This document shows, piece by piece, positions 9,681-21,270 of a DNA stretch of 64,000 nt. Where the stretch lies: assembly GCA_022059125.1 (NCBI GenBank), contig JAEUWY010000004.1, forward strand, positions 2,790,001 through 2,854,000. The letters are read 5' to 3'. Below the pieces are notes generated by a model. That model was not told where the DNA came from. It ran no database searches and saw only the letters and a list, made by a program, of their open reading frames with translations. Position 1 is the first letter of the stretch. Every line of letters starts with the position of its first letter. The translations under genes were made by a program, and so were the position numbers. The DNA is from Corynespora cassiicola. Lineage: Eukaryota; Ascomycota; Dothideomycetes; Pleosporales; Corynesporascaceae.

Positions 9681-11557
9681 TCACACCCTCTGGTGAGCCC
9701 TCTGGTCCTGAACATGATCAGACTCCTCCATCTGCACCGTAACAGCCTTCTCTCCGGCAGTGTCCAAGACCTCGGACATGCCACCCTGGCCCTTGGTGAG
9801 TTCAGCACCCTTGCGACCAATGAGGTACCAGGGCAGGTTGAACATTTCATCCATGGCTTCGAGACTCTTTCCGGTGGTCTCGGGCAGGAAGAACCAGACC
9901 CAGACGAGACCAACGGCGGTGACGCAGCTGAAGAACAGCATGGTGCCGCCGTGGGTCATGCTAAGGAACATGAGGGGAACAGCCTATCTCGCGTTAGTGG
10001 ACAAGTCTAGACATGGATGTGTAACGAATGCATACCTTTGAGTTTCCGTACTGGTTCACAAAGTGGAACGTCATGGCGATACTTCCGCCCAAGGCGCGGA
10101 GTCGCAGGGGGTAGATCTCCGAGTTGATGAGGTACTGGATCGAGTTCCATCCCAGGGCCCATCCAAAGCCGGAGAAGTAGATCATGACGATGGCTCCTGT
10201 TGCGGCACGCTTCTGCGATGGGGTCTGCACGGCATCTTCGTCGGAAACCTTGTTGTCGATGAACAGGAAGATGGCCATGTAGAGCATGGAGAAGAGCTGC
10301 AGGGTGATGCCAGAAGATAGGGCACGCTTTCGGCCGATGAGATCGATGAGGAAGAAGGCGCAGAGGATCGAGGAGATGAACTTGACGAGACCGAAGATGG
10401 CGGTGGCAAAGAGCTTCTCGTTCTGTCCAGTAGTTCCCATCATGGCGAAGTACCTAGAAATACAATGTTAGTGCGAGAGTTTGGCAGGTTTCTGAGAAAG
10501 CTTACTGAGGTGCGTAGATTGTGATGGAGTTGGCACCGCTCCACTGAGACAAAAGCTGCGACATGATACTGAGCTGAATGCGGTAGAGATTGGCCTTGGA
10601 GGCAAAAAGCTCCCTGATCGGTCCAAGCCAGCTAGTGCCCATAGTAGCCTCCCTCTCGCGGTTGAGCTGGTCGTTGATATCAATGACCTCAGAGCTGATG
10701 TATGGATGATCCGGAGGAAGCTGACGGAGCAGGGAGAGGTTCTCGAGAGCCTCCTCGTGACGGCCGACCTTGATGAGCCAACGGGGCGACTCGCGGCTGA
10801 AGAAGGACAAGGTGAAGATGATTCCTGCAAACATCAAGTGCATGCTGTTAGGAACCAGCCACTGAGTGTCGGTCTCGGAGGAGATGTGGATCGAGGCACC
10901 CCAAGAGGCGAAGTAGGCAAGCATGATACCACTGAATCACGGATTAGCGAGCTGGAAAAGAAAATGGAGCGCACAGAGAAAACCCACATGTATACAGCAC
11001 CAGCAAATGCGCAGACACACAAACCACGAATCGCACGAGGAGCAGTCTCGGCGAGGTAGGTAGGTGCAACGACAGTGGTCTGGCCAATACCGATTCCAGC
11101 AATGAAGCGACCAGCATAGATCATGCCAACGCTGCCGGTGGCGGAGCTAGCGAGGAAAATAGCGATACCAGAGACCCAGAGCACACACAAGAAACGGGTA
11201 GCCCAGAGACGACCGATCCTGTCAGTGAGGAAGAAGGCAACGAGAGCACCAAGAATGGAGCCCATCTGGACCATGGAAGTGATGTTGGACAGGAGCTCAG
11301 CCCTCTCATGCTCGCTCTTGTTGGGGTCCTCCAGGCCAAATTTCTTGATGAAGGGCGTCAGTTCGGCAGTGGTGCCGATCAGACCTTCGTCAATGCCTCG
11401 GGCCGCGCCCATCAGACCAAAAACTGGATGCCATCGTTAGACTGCTGAACGGAATGCGATGGGACAGAAAAGACTCACCAAAGACTCCATACCAGAGCCT
11501 CCAGTTAAGGGACTCCTTTGGAGTGTCCTTCAGGTTCTCACGCCATGGGTTCCACAT
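9681..11557 (-). CDS. MFS sugar-type transporter (SP family)
   Basis: This is a five-exon gene for a 12-helix plasma-membrane sugar/polyol-type symporter of 553 residues. Exons are 11557-11479, 11423-10988, 10931-10506, 10453-10036 and 9983-9681; the four introns are 52-56 bp and all joins keep frame. Family signatures are clear: TDRIGRLW after TM2, GRFIAGIGIGQTTVVAPTY, AETAPRAIRG, ESPRWLIKVGR before the central loop, LIDLIGRKRA, and PETTGKSLEAMDEMF after TM12. The N terminus begins MWNPWRENLKDTP. The substrate is not determined; quinate, hexose and polyol permeases share these motifs. It lies just downstream of a degenerate Ldh2-family gene on the same strand, which hints at a former uptake-oxidation pair. 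Confidence 0.92.
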
Positions 11558-12509
11558 GTTGTTCTGGTGCTTCGCAAATTGCACACACACTTGGGGTCGC
11601 GGACAAAGGGGCCGGAGCAGCAAAAGAAATTGTCTGGGGGCGTTGGGAAGAACGGCCTGGAGAACAAACACGGGGTGACAGTGGGCTGTTATATGTTGGT
11701 CAAAGGCGGGGAACGGCAAATGTGGAGGTGGCCCAGCAGCCAGTCACGCTGCCATCAAGTTTCACGAAACCAAGTCTAGGGAACGGATCGGATTGCTCAA
11801 TGCATCTCACCTGTACGCTACTCCAGGGTGATAGACAGTGGAATTACCAGGGTGGGTATTGCCTAGCGCACACTACTATGCACCAGTCCAACCTGTCGGC
11901 CCCAAGGGGCGCATCCGACATGGCATCCTCATACGATGGTATGGGGAGAAGACCGCGGCACGGCGTGGTGCGTGTGGTGTGCCGCCACCGGCGTGTAACA
12001 TGGTCGTTGCAACGCCTAGAACATGGCGCAAAGCTTTGCATGCTTCTGGGGGAAAGCTTTTGCATGGCACGCCAGTGTGGAGCTTAGCTTCGGAGACGGT
12101 TCAGAAGTATGGGTGGCTTGATAGGCCAGGCAGGGCTTGGGGAGGGCGGTCGGAGGTGAACGATCACCCCGCATCAGCACCGATACCCCCACGGGACATT
12201 GGCCGGCGTCAAAACCCTGTCAGCAGCGTGCGCGACACGATGTGAGCCCGAAGAGGTGCCGCGGGGGGCAGCCCTGGCTGATTGGTAGCTGCGCCGGCAG
12301 GATGAAGACCGAAGGCATGAGGCCCGATTAAATGAGGAAAAAATCTGTGCTAGTCATGCCGGCGCAACTGATGGGCCTGAAATGAGCGATGGATTATTGG
12401 CCGGTGCACAAAAGTGGGTTGCATCTAAGGGACATGTACACGATACTTGGCCTGGAATATCCGCAGTCGAGGGTCCTCGAGCCGAGGCCAGAAGGATTCG
12501 GATAAGAGA
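11558..12509. other. Upstream region of the MFS transporter
   Basis: About 950 bp, GC-moderate, with short antisense frames only. It probably holds the transporter promoter and the 3' end of the neighbouring Ldh2 relic. Confidence 0.55.
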
Positions 12510-13364
12510 CTAGAGGACGGATTTGACGGGACGTAGCGCCATGCACGCAGCCCCGACCCGCTGCGCTTCTTTGTTGAGAGCCTCAACCTCTGCCTGTACA
12601 AGTGGAATGCCTTGCTGACTGCGTGTTTCTTTTGTTATCAGCTCAATCTCACCGGGGAAAAAGATGCGCTCCACCCCCGGCATGGCCTCTGAGCCAGTCA
12701 CCCGTGCATAGAGATGGTCCATTCTGCTCTTGAACTCGTTGATGCCCATGAATAGATCTGGCTTAATGGAAACCAGGAAGTGGCCGACGTCTGCGGGCTT
12801 GTCCGTCTGGTTGCCGGGCTTGTCCAAGGCCCAGTCCTTGGAAATCTTCTCCCCTCTTCGCAATGCTTTGTACATCTTGCCACGCGCGGCAACACTGGGC
12901 GCCATGTCCACAATAAACGGCCGCCCAGACCCCGCTGGGGCTCCACAAGCTATGGGCGATACGCCCATCAGCTTCGACCTCCCACCCCACACAGGAAGCG
13001 CAGGTGATGAATTTGTAAACACAAGACTCACCATGCCTGCGTCAATGGCCTGCTGCAGGACCCACGCTGACATGCCGAAGTGGTTCGAGTGTTTCACGGA
13101 TACCATTCCTATTCCTACGCCTTGGGCCATGCGGATAACCGCCGCCATGCCCGTCGACTTGAACAGCAGCAGGCGTGACTTGTCGAAGGGTGGGCGAGCC
13201 ATGTAGCTGGGGAGGCGGTTGATGCCATGCGTGTCCACGCCGCGGAGATCAGCTTCGACCAGGCACCTGGCGACAACGGCGGCGTTCGCCTGGGGGACCC
13301 CGTTCCCTACAGGGACATGCTCGGCGAACCTGCGTGCGTCGGCGGCTCGTACATGCAGCCTCTG
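12510..13364 (-). pseudogene. Degenerate malate/L-lactate dehydrogenase (Ldh2 family)
   Basis: The frame is open from 13364 (just after an in-frame TAG) to the stop at 12510. Ldh2-family sequence can be read throughout: VRAADARRFAEH and LVEADLRGVDTHGINRLPSYM near the N terminus, VSVKHSNHFGMSAWVLQQA, FTNSSPALPVWGG, MGVSPIACGAPAG, MAPSVAARGKM, and a normal C terminus (VERIFFPGEIELITKETR). Two blocks are missing without frameshift. About 30 residues are gone after LPSYMAR. About 45 residues, including the Gly-rich cofactor-binding segment, are gone between WALDKPGNQTDKPA and DVGHFL. No ATG precedes the domain in frame; the first one is the M of LPSYM. An unseen upstream exon could supply a start, but the double loss makes an active enzyme unlikely. 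The usual family length is about 340-360 residues. Confidence 0.72.
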
Positions 13365-14283
13365 CTATCGGTCGACACCATGTTGGCAGGCGGGTGTTAC
13401 AAAATCGCTCAGCTCTCCATGCGCGGTGCCATCGGTACGGGTAACTGGAAAAGGAAACCAGGCGATCAAGACAAGGCAAGCCGAGCAGATGCGTGTCGGG
13501 GCTCGGGGGTGCCAAGGGGAGATTCGTACTTGGTACGTAGGCGCAGACGTCAGACGAGGATGGTCTGTTGAGGGTATTACCTGGGTAGGGACGGGATTTC
13601 CAAGAGTCCAAGAGTCCAAGAGTCCAAGCCGGATATCTGACTCAATATAAGCAATTGTATAAGAATGAGTCAAGGATTCGGGGACTGTTGACAGAGCCCC
13701 TGGGGTACTCCGGTGCGGCTGTCAGCGGCGAGAAGGCCGATGGTGGGGAGGCTGCTGCAGGATGCTGCAGGCCCCTGTCTAGACGCCCAGAGGAGCGGCA
13801 ATGCTTGCGTGCGCTGATCGGTGCTTGACTCGAGCGCGGCCGAGAGCCACCCACCGGGTTGCCCCCCGATTTTGCAGTCCACCCGCTGGCCCTGCAATGG
13901 TCAGTGGTGTCCAAGGTTTTTTTTTGGTTGATGGTGGTCCTGAATCTGAGCCAGGCTGTCGCGTAATTTCTGGTCAATGTGGGACGGAGCATGGCCACTT
14001 AGTAAGACGAGATTGGACCGCTGGGACGAACTTGTAGCCTCTCGTGCACACCGTACGCGACGATGCACTTTGATCGTTGACCATGGGTCGAAAAGCCATC
14101 GCAAGCTCTTGGTACGGAAGAATTCGGAATGAACGAGATATTTTATTCAGGGATGAAAATAAGGACAACTCCCCCGCAAGAAAACCCGTCGGAACGAGGT
14201 GAGCATGGCCAGGCGTTTCCCCGGACTTCCCCAGGCCCACAATTCCCAACCCGATGGACTGACATAGCCATCCCTATCCGCCC
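13365..14283. other. Intergenic with short tandem repeat
   Basis: No gene is seen. It holds the AGTCCAAG repeat and a poly-T tract near 13917. Confidence 0.55.
13598..13628. repeat. AGTCCAAG tandem repeat
   Basis: Three exact 8-bp units are preceded by a partial one. Confidence 0.8.
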
Positions 14284-16066
14284 TCATCGTCGGACAACTT
14301 TCGCCCTGACCCAAAGCGGCGGCTTCTCCCAAAGGGCCCAGAACGTTTTCTGTTTGAAAAACGTTCCACGGCTCTCTTCGCAAAGCTCCAAGTCGAAATG
14401 CCACAGCATCTTTACTGCGATCAGTCTCATCTCGTGAAGTGCCAAGCTATCTGTTGTCAACATCTCTCTTCAACATCCGGCCACTACGGCACTTACTTCT
14501 TGCCGATACAATTTCTAGGCCCATACGAGAATGGCTGGAACACATCCCTGCGGTCAGAAGCGTATTCCTCCGACTGCGGATCGTCAGTGATCCAGCGCTC
14601 GGGAACGAACAGGAGCGGATCCTTGAAATTAAGCGGTGATCGGTACGCTGCATATTTAGCTACGGAAACCCTCGTCTGTGGCGCCAGTGAGTCTATTGAA
14701 CCAGGGGCGAACACGGGCAGCAACTCTCTTACCCCTTCCGGAATGAATTCGCCGTTCAAAACGCCGCCACCGTTGACCACTACGCGAGGCGGCCCTAAGG
14801 GCGTTGCAGGGTAGACTATATGTGACCGTCAGCCTATTAGATTCGTCCTCAACTTCTTTAACCTACGTCGCAACGACTCGTCAAAACATGCCGACAAGTA
14901 TTTCAACCGCGCAATATTCTCGATTGTTAGTTCGCTCTCGCTCTGGAAGGAACCTCGTATTTCCTTGACCAATTTCTCCATCTTGTCCGGATTCATCAAG
15001 AGGATATACGTCAAGCCAGACAACATAGTTGCTGTTGTCTCAGATCCAGCCACCATGAACAGATCCGCATTGGCCTTGACGTCTTCCACGTCAAGCGAGC
15101 CACTGTCGTGCTGTGCCAGCACCAGAGTCCAGAAGTCGTTCTTCTCGGTAACCTTACCCTTGGCCATTCGCTTTTCCACTAGATCACTAGTATACCGATA
15201 CATCGCTTCCTCCTCCTCGATTACCGATTTCGGCGTGATCCAGGTAGCGATGCGACCAAGAAGCGAGTACTCCAAGAAGAGAGCTCGGAAAGCCGAACTC
15301 TCAAGACTGCCTGTAATGTGCTTGACCCAGTCGTTGAGCTCAGAGTTGTCCAGCAGGCCGAGGTGTTCTCCAAAGGCCAGCTCGCCGATTATGTCGAATG
15401 TGGTGCAATTGTACATCTTGACCGCATCAATCTTGGCTTCGGTGTCTTTTTCTGTCTCTCGACGAATGTTTGCAATGAGCTTGTCCACATGTGCTCGGAT
15501 CAGGTCCTCCTGCAGCTTCAGCGCCCGGTCCGAGAAGCCATGCGTGAAGATTTTCCGCAGTTTTCCGTGCGCACTATCGTCGAATGTACTTAACAGTGAA
15601 TTTTTTCCACGTATGTTGGGAACATAAAAGCTGGGATCCTTCATTGCGAACGCCTTCTTGCCTCCCGTCTTGTGTCCGTGTATATCTTTCCACGCTTGAG
15701 GTTGGAGTGTCGAGATTCGCGAGGGCGATATGCGTACCGTTTCGCCATACTGGTCATGTATCTTCTGGATGTAGTAGACAAGGTCACCGGTGAGCCATGC
15801 GTGCCAGTAGGCTAACTCGGTAGCTCGAGAGAGGAACGGCCCGGGATACTTGGAAAGTGGATGGAAGTAGAGGCTGTATATGGTTTGAGTAACTAGCGTA
15901 AGGACAGCTAGAATTTTTACAGATCAGATCTGATAGTTATACATGCTTAAAAGTTGAATGACTTACAGAGTGCGAGCACTCCTGCTATAAGCGTCCCAGG
16001 CTTTTCCGCAAAGTACGACTTTTCAACATTTAGTCGAAGCTGAGTGTCGATGGTTTCGATTCCCAT
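14284..16066 (-). CDS. Cytochrome P450, CYP65/isotrichodermin-hydroxylase-like
   Basis: This is a four-exon gene: 16066-15967, 15907-14867, 14815-14497 and 14446-14284, with introns of 50-59 bp and 540 residues. A hydrophobic anchor follows residue 25 (GTLIAGVLALSVLTLVTQT), then the proline hinge HPLSKYPGP. Helix C, WKDIHGHKTGGKKAFAM, is typical of CYP65-type enzymes. The I-helix oxygen-binding motif is AGSETT, the K-helix ExxR is ESLR in FDESLRLYPATP, and PERW is in FVPERWITD. The haem loop is FSYGPRNCIG. The last exon adds the C-terminal strand region and is needed because an unspliced reading stops two residues after the haem loop. It is an ER-bound monooxygenase; the substrate is unknown, and relatives act in secondary metabolism. 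No synthase gene is adjacent. Confidence 0.94.
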
Positions 16067-17597
16067 ATCTATAATTGTTTGGAATATGTGAAAATAAATT
16101 CATTCAATAAAATTGTGATATGGTTGTGGCCGAATTGATGTTCTGCAGACCGTACTTTTTAAATCCCATGCAAAAAGCGACGGACCCCGAGAGCCCCAAT
16201 TGCCACGGGCGTCAACATCAAAAGTTGCCCCGAAGACCGGTCCCTGTGAGAACTTCCAAAGTACTTCTGGCAGCTAGGTCCGCTTCTCTATATTTCCGAA
16301 TGTCCGGGTGTGGGCGTGAAGGCTCTCGGAAGGCTTGGCTTTCCGAGCGAGCGGGGCTCGGAAGTCAACGTCACCTGTCAAGTTTCAGTCTTTCGGCACC
16401 GAAACGTAGCATAACTTGGATTTGAACTGTTGAAAGCTCTGTGTACCAGTGTTACTAGAGGATAAGGTTTCTCTAGTAAGGAAAGACTTTGATGTTGCTG
16501 ACATGCACTTGATATCTGCGTTGCTGTGACTCCCTTCACGCCTCCTGACGATAGTGCGAATTCTGATTGAGAGATATTGTAATAGTTTATTGGTTATTTT
16601 ATTTGTTCCGCTGGTATTTAAAATTCAGATCACGATCAGACTCCAAAGTCAATACAACGCTTTAGCGGTCAGATAGGCTTCAAACAACACTGACGTGTCC
16701 ACAAACTAAGCCAGTAATACCGGGCTTATTCATAACAATTTAAATTCAAAATATAAAGTATTATCATTAACCATCTGTACCCTCTATTTCTGGGGGTTCA
16801 TCGTTAAAGTCTTTATATACTCTAGCGTTTTAACTGAATGTAGGTCTTCAGTCATAGTCCAAAAGCATATATTCAACCCGCCATTTTCTTTATATTCAAA
16901 ACTACTGATAATTGTAGTACTGACTAAAAACTGTCACTGTTTTAAGAATTTTCCTTGATTACTTAACTTAGCTTGTATAGTCGAATGCCTCAGCATCAGC
17001 CTTGTGAGCCTAGACACTTCTCTACTAACATTTAGGCAGAACCACCAACTCCAGTAAACATTGTGAAGATTATTAAGAAGGCAATGAGTTGTGCTCGGAA
17101 TTATGACTCAGCTTCTCCTTAGCAACTGAGAAGTGAATTGACATAGTTAAAGTGGAGAGTACGACTTGACAGCGCGAAGCGTCAATATTTGCCAACTATC
17201 TGCTTGGTTACGACTGAAAGTGTCAAAAAGTAGCTTTGGGGTCACCCAATATGTAGTGACAACCCCTAAGACGGAGTTTTGTGGGCAAATTCAGTAGTTG
17301 ACTTGACCGACGAGCTACAATCCGAAACACATAAATGTGGCCACATGTCTTGAACATGGCATGTTAAATATGCCCATGTAACTAATACAAACGTAATTAT
17401 GAGTATAATTTAAGTGATTAGATAAAGCTATGAAAAGAGCAGGAAGTTGACTTGTCACCAGCTGCGAAAAAGAAAAGTGGGTCTGTGATACAGTAGTACA
17501 GTCGCGAATTTATGCAAGGGGGCACGTTTTGCAGGCTCCAGTAGCTACAAATACTGACTTCAGTTCGCTTTGTGTTCTCTATTTATTTGTTCCCCCA
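16067..17597. other. 1.5-kb AT-rich gap
   Basis: No supported gene, RNA or recognisable transposon remnant. The first part is the P450 promoter. Confidence 0.6.
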
Positions 17598-18323
17598 ATG
17601 AATTTGCCAGACAATGGCTCGAAATCATACAGTCCGTTGCGTGCTAGGGCACTACGTACGTTCTCACCCATAAATCACTTTTACAAGCTTCCGGTCGAAC
17701 TTCGTCTAGAAGTATACACCCTAATCCTAAAGACCACATCTAAGTCGACATGCAATAAGCTATCGCTCTTGCTAGTCTCGAAACAAGTTCATCGGGAGTG
17801 CTATTCGATAGCTTTGAGATACTTGGACCTTAAATTCCCTTCCTTTGACGCATTTATGGGTTTCTGGAAATCTTTACCGAACAACCTTCATCATAAAATC
17901 GCGCAAATCACGATACCTGCACACCGAGCCAAAGTACTTTGCGAAGTACCCGGTGCTATACAGTGGTGCTGTCGAGGAATACACTTGCACTTGCTGACGC
18001 TGGTACTCGATTTCTCGGCTGAAAGCTTCTACGAACACGGGATAGGACCAGCAAAACTCACCACCAAGGCACATGTATACCTGGACGAAGTGCATAGCAT
18101 CGACGAGATTGAGTTCGTCAGCCCTCATTTTGAAAATGTCGTTAAATTGGCCACCCATTTTCGAAAGGAGCTCTATTTTGTGTCTCAGGATAACACATCA
18201 CTTCGGAGAGAGGGTCCGGTTGTCATCAGTGCCGCGTTGGATTCGAGAGAAATGCGGGGTCAGAATTACATCGTCGGGAGGTGGGAAAGATCCAGAGACG
18301 GACGCTGGGATCGAGCGATTTAG
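17598..18323 (+). CDS. F-box-like fungal protein
   Basis: This single-exon gene of 241 residues starts at the ATG at 17598 (MNLPDNGSKS). Residues around 30-45 read FYKLPVELRLEVYTLIL, the LPxELRxxIY pattern of F-box-like motifs common in expanded fungal families. The remainder is a leucine-rich, mostly helical domain without Cys clusters. Many proteins of this type occur in Dothideomycetes with unknown function; by analogy they may recruit targets to SCF ubiquitin ligases, but nothing here shows a Skp1 contact. It is flanked on both sides by gene-free DNA of more than 1 kb. Confidence 0.65.
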   Translation: MNLPDNGSKSYSPLRARALRTFSPINHFYKLPVELRLEVYTLILKTTSKSTCNKLSLLLVSKQVHRECYSIALRYLDLKFPSFDAFMGFWKSLPNNLHHKIAQITIPAHRAKVLCEVPGAIQWCCRGIHLHLLTLVLDFSAESFYEHGIGPAKLTTKAHVYLDEVHSIDEIEFVSPHFENVVKLATHFRKELYFVSQDNTSLRREGPVVISAALDSREMRGQNYIVGRWERSRDGRWDRAI

Positions 18324-19448
18324 ATGTCGCACCCAGGTTCTTCACGGTACCCTCGAAGCCATTTGTTCTTTTACTTCACCTCAATGCGGGAAGGAAGACG
18401 ACGTAAAAGTGTTATGATAGGTATAGTTTCATTGCTGTCAACTTTCCCAAGCAGTTCATATGTAAAACGATCACCATCAACTGTAACCTTTTCCGCCTTT
18501 GACTTCTGTTGCTGTCTTGTCGAACGGAACTTAGGCTAACTGCATAGCCGATCTGAACAGTACGTGTGTTCGTACAGATTGGTGTTGGGGCTGCAACTAA
18601 ATATTCTCAAAGTATTGAGAATTAGGGCGTGTGTCGGCCCAATGGTTCCGAGAAGGAATACTACCGCATGACTACCCCTGAGCAACACAAATCCGTTAGG
18701 TTGCTACGGAGAACATAGTAGTGCAAGAAGACACACCAAAACGACTGTTCGAAAGACACAGACTGTAACGAATGCAGAACCCCTTAACATGATTTTCCTT
18801 GTACCGTCGGATTGTGTTTGTATTCGTCTACTTGTTTTGACAACCCGGCTACGGCTTGCGATGACCAGCAACGAACTAGTGCCTTTGTTGTCTTCCCATT
18901 CTCACCAGTCTAGGTATTTGTAAGAACGTGTTTGTAAGAATTATTAATGCTGTATCTGCTAAGACCCTAAGCTGGGCCAAGAGTAGAGTTTCATTTACGG
19001 CAGGTAGACGGAGCCGACGCCGTAGAGTTTCGGAGCTCCTAGTCGCACGTGTTCGAATGTCAGAATGTCAGAACGATCTACTTGAAGCCTCACTAGGACA
19101 TTAAGTGATTATGTGAGCTGTGGATTTACCATGGATTATTTCCGGATGATAGTCGGCCCGTTGAGAACATCGGTGCATCATACCATCGTAATTCCTCCAA
19201 GGCATGGATTCATTTGTCATTCTATAGATGCTCCTCTCGTGATAGGGAAAGGATACTCAATGTATGATTCGTACTCGTTTATGTGCAAATTGGACTTTCC
19301 TCCGAAATTCGACCGCTAGTGCACTCTTTATATTTTCAATTCAGTATAAAGTACACCAGCTCCGCACTGGGCAGAATGATCAGGCAGCAAAGAACAAAGA
19401 CTCACACTGCATTTAAGCTCTATCACAATTCCAAACATTCATTTTAAA
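18324..19448. other. 1.1-kb intergenic gap
   Basis: No supported gene. It contains a small direct repeat of TTTGTAAGAA (near 18917 and 18930). Confidence 0.55.
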
Positions 19449-20610
19449 ATGGCCCAAACAAAGCGCATTGGACTCATTGGCCTCTCTGCTGGAGGGTAAG
19501 TCTCACCTAACCACTTTCCTGACAAGTGCTTACAAGTATAGGTCCTGGGCTACAGGTTCGCATCTACCTAATTTGCAGTCTTCTCCCCACTACAAGATCA
19601 CGGCACTCCAAAACAGCAGCAAAAAGTCTGCTGAAGATGCTGCCAAGCATTATAACCTGGGAGACGTTTCCGCCCACGACAACCCAGCATCCATCGCAAA
19701 CGACCCGAACGTCGACATCGTCGCGGTGAGCGTCAAAGTTACGCAACACTATGAGCTTCTTAAGCCAGCACTTGCCGCCGGAAAAGATGTGTTCAGCGAA
19801 TGGCCTCTAGGTCGTACCCTCCAGGAAGCTGAAGAGCTTACTGCGCTTGCGAAGGAAAAGGGCGTTCGGACTATGATTGGACTCCAGGCCAGGCAGTCCC
19901 CCTCCGTCCTCAAAGCCAAAGAGATTGTCGAGTCCGGAAAGCTCGGAAAGATTCTGGGAACAACAATGTTCGGTCATGGAATGCTTGCGGGGAAAATCGC
20001 GCCTGAGGCTTATGAGTACTCCCTGGACATCGAAAACGGAGCGAATATCCTCACTGTTCCCTTCTCACACGCTGTTGATGCCCTTTGCTATGTCCTGGGC
20101 GAAATCAAGGACTTGAGCGCTACGCTCGGGAACAATCTCCCTGAGGTCACGATCGTGGACAAGGACATGAAGCCCATCCGTACTACTAAGAAGACGGCTC
20201 ATGAATTCGTCAGTATAACCGGCACTTTGGTCTCTGGAGGTAACGTCGACGTCCAATATACGGGTGGCACGTCGAGGACTGGGAGGAACTTTTATTGGGA
20301 GATTATTGGAACAGACGGCAGCTTGGTGCTGGAAGGGCCGAATGGCCACATTCAGATGTACCAGCCCAGCGTCAAGTTTGTGGGCGGTGAGCAGGATGCG
20401 AAGCTCGAGCAGATTGAAGTCGAGAAGGCCGGACGGCCAGACGAGGGTGACTTTAGCTTCAATGTTGGACGCGCTTGGGATGCGTTGGCTGGCGTAGGCC
20501 TTGAGAAGGGCAGCAGCGTGACGACTTGGGATGAAGCACTTGTGCGACACAAGATGATTGATGCCATCTACCGCAGCGTGGAAACCGGTAAAAGGCAGTC
20601 GTATCTTTGA
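19449..20610 (+). CDS. Gal80-like NAD-binding oxidoreductase (Gfo/Idh/MocA family)
   Basis: This gene has two exons, 19449-19495 and 19542-20610, encoding 371 residues. The intron falls inside the nucleotide-binding loop; the join gives IGLIGLSAGGSWATGSHLP, the fungal Gal80-type variant of the GxGxxG fold. Further signatures are DPNVDIVAVSVKV, KPALAAGKDVFSEWPLG, RTMIGLQARQSPSVLKAKEIV and GGNVDVQYTGG. Yeast Gal80 is a transcriptional repressor, while many filamentous-fungal homologues are uncharacterised and may be true NAD(P)-dependent dehydrogenases. The Lys of the classic EKP motif is replaced by Trp in SEWPLG, as in Gal80, which argues against ordinary dehydrogenase chemistry. No galactose genes are nearby. 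Confidence 0.9.
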
Positions 20611-21270
20611 AGAAGCACTACGCGATGGATGTAGCGTTTTGCAGCGCTCAAGATGAAGGAGGATGACTAAGGACAATACACACAAGCAAATTCTCAAGGT
20701 TCTAGTGCGCGTGCTGCGACAAAAGGAGACAAGAGTGCTGTAGTGAGACCAGGCCTAACAAGTGCAGATGCAATTCTTTCCGGGCCACGGCCTTTGCGTT
20801 GCAATTGGAGAATGGCATCCACCGGCTGCTAGGAAGCGAAGCGAGGGGCGGCTATGGATAAGCCCTCGGCATGAGAACTGGAAGCGCTGACTAATCCCAT
20901 TCCCGATTGGACAACCTCTACACTTCCAGTGTTCACGTCTCCCTCTGAGCAACCAAACTCAACATAACATCCGATGGACGTGGTAAAGTGGTGAAGATTC
21001 TTCGTTGCTGGTCGGCAAATAGTCTTCCTTCCCACTACTTTAGCCCGGCAGCCCCGTAATGACACCGCCGAAGGGCTGATAGCAAGGCTGGGCATTGCTC
21101 GGCACCGTCATGTTCGCAGACGCCGCACCCTGGACTTTGGGACCTTCCTAATTTCCCCAAGAGCTAGCGGCCTTTTCAAGGCAAGTCTTATCGGAATATG
21201 GGGAAGCTATAAAATCTTCCTGTTCCGCTCCGGATCGAGGTCCAAGTGCCATTGGGTTGACGCGACGACA
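20611..21270. other. Intergenic, promoter of the aspartoacylase-family gene
   Basis: No gene is seen. A TATA box lies near its right end. Confidence 0.6.
21208..21214 (+). promoter_or_regulatory. TATA box
   Basis: TATAAAA lies 57 bp before the ATG at 21271, a typical position for a regulated fungal gene. Confidence 0.55.

Noticed and set aside
14493..14499. Premature stop two residues after the haem loop of the first P450
   Set aside because: It lies in a consensus donor (GTAAGT); splicing to 14446 restores the normal C-terminal region.
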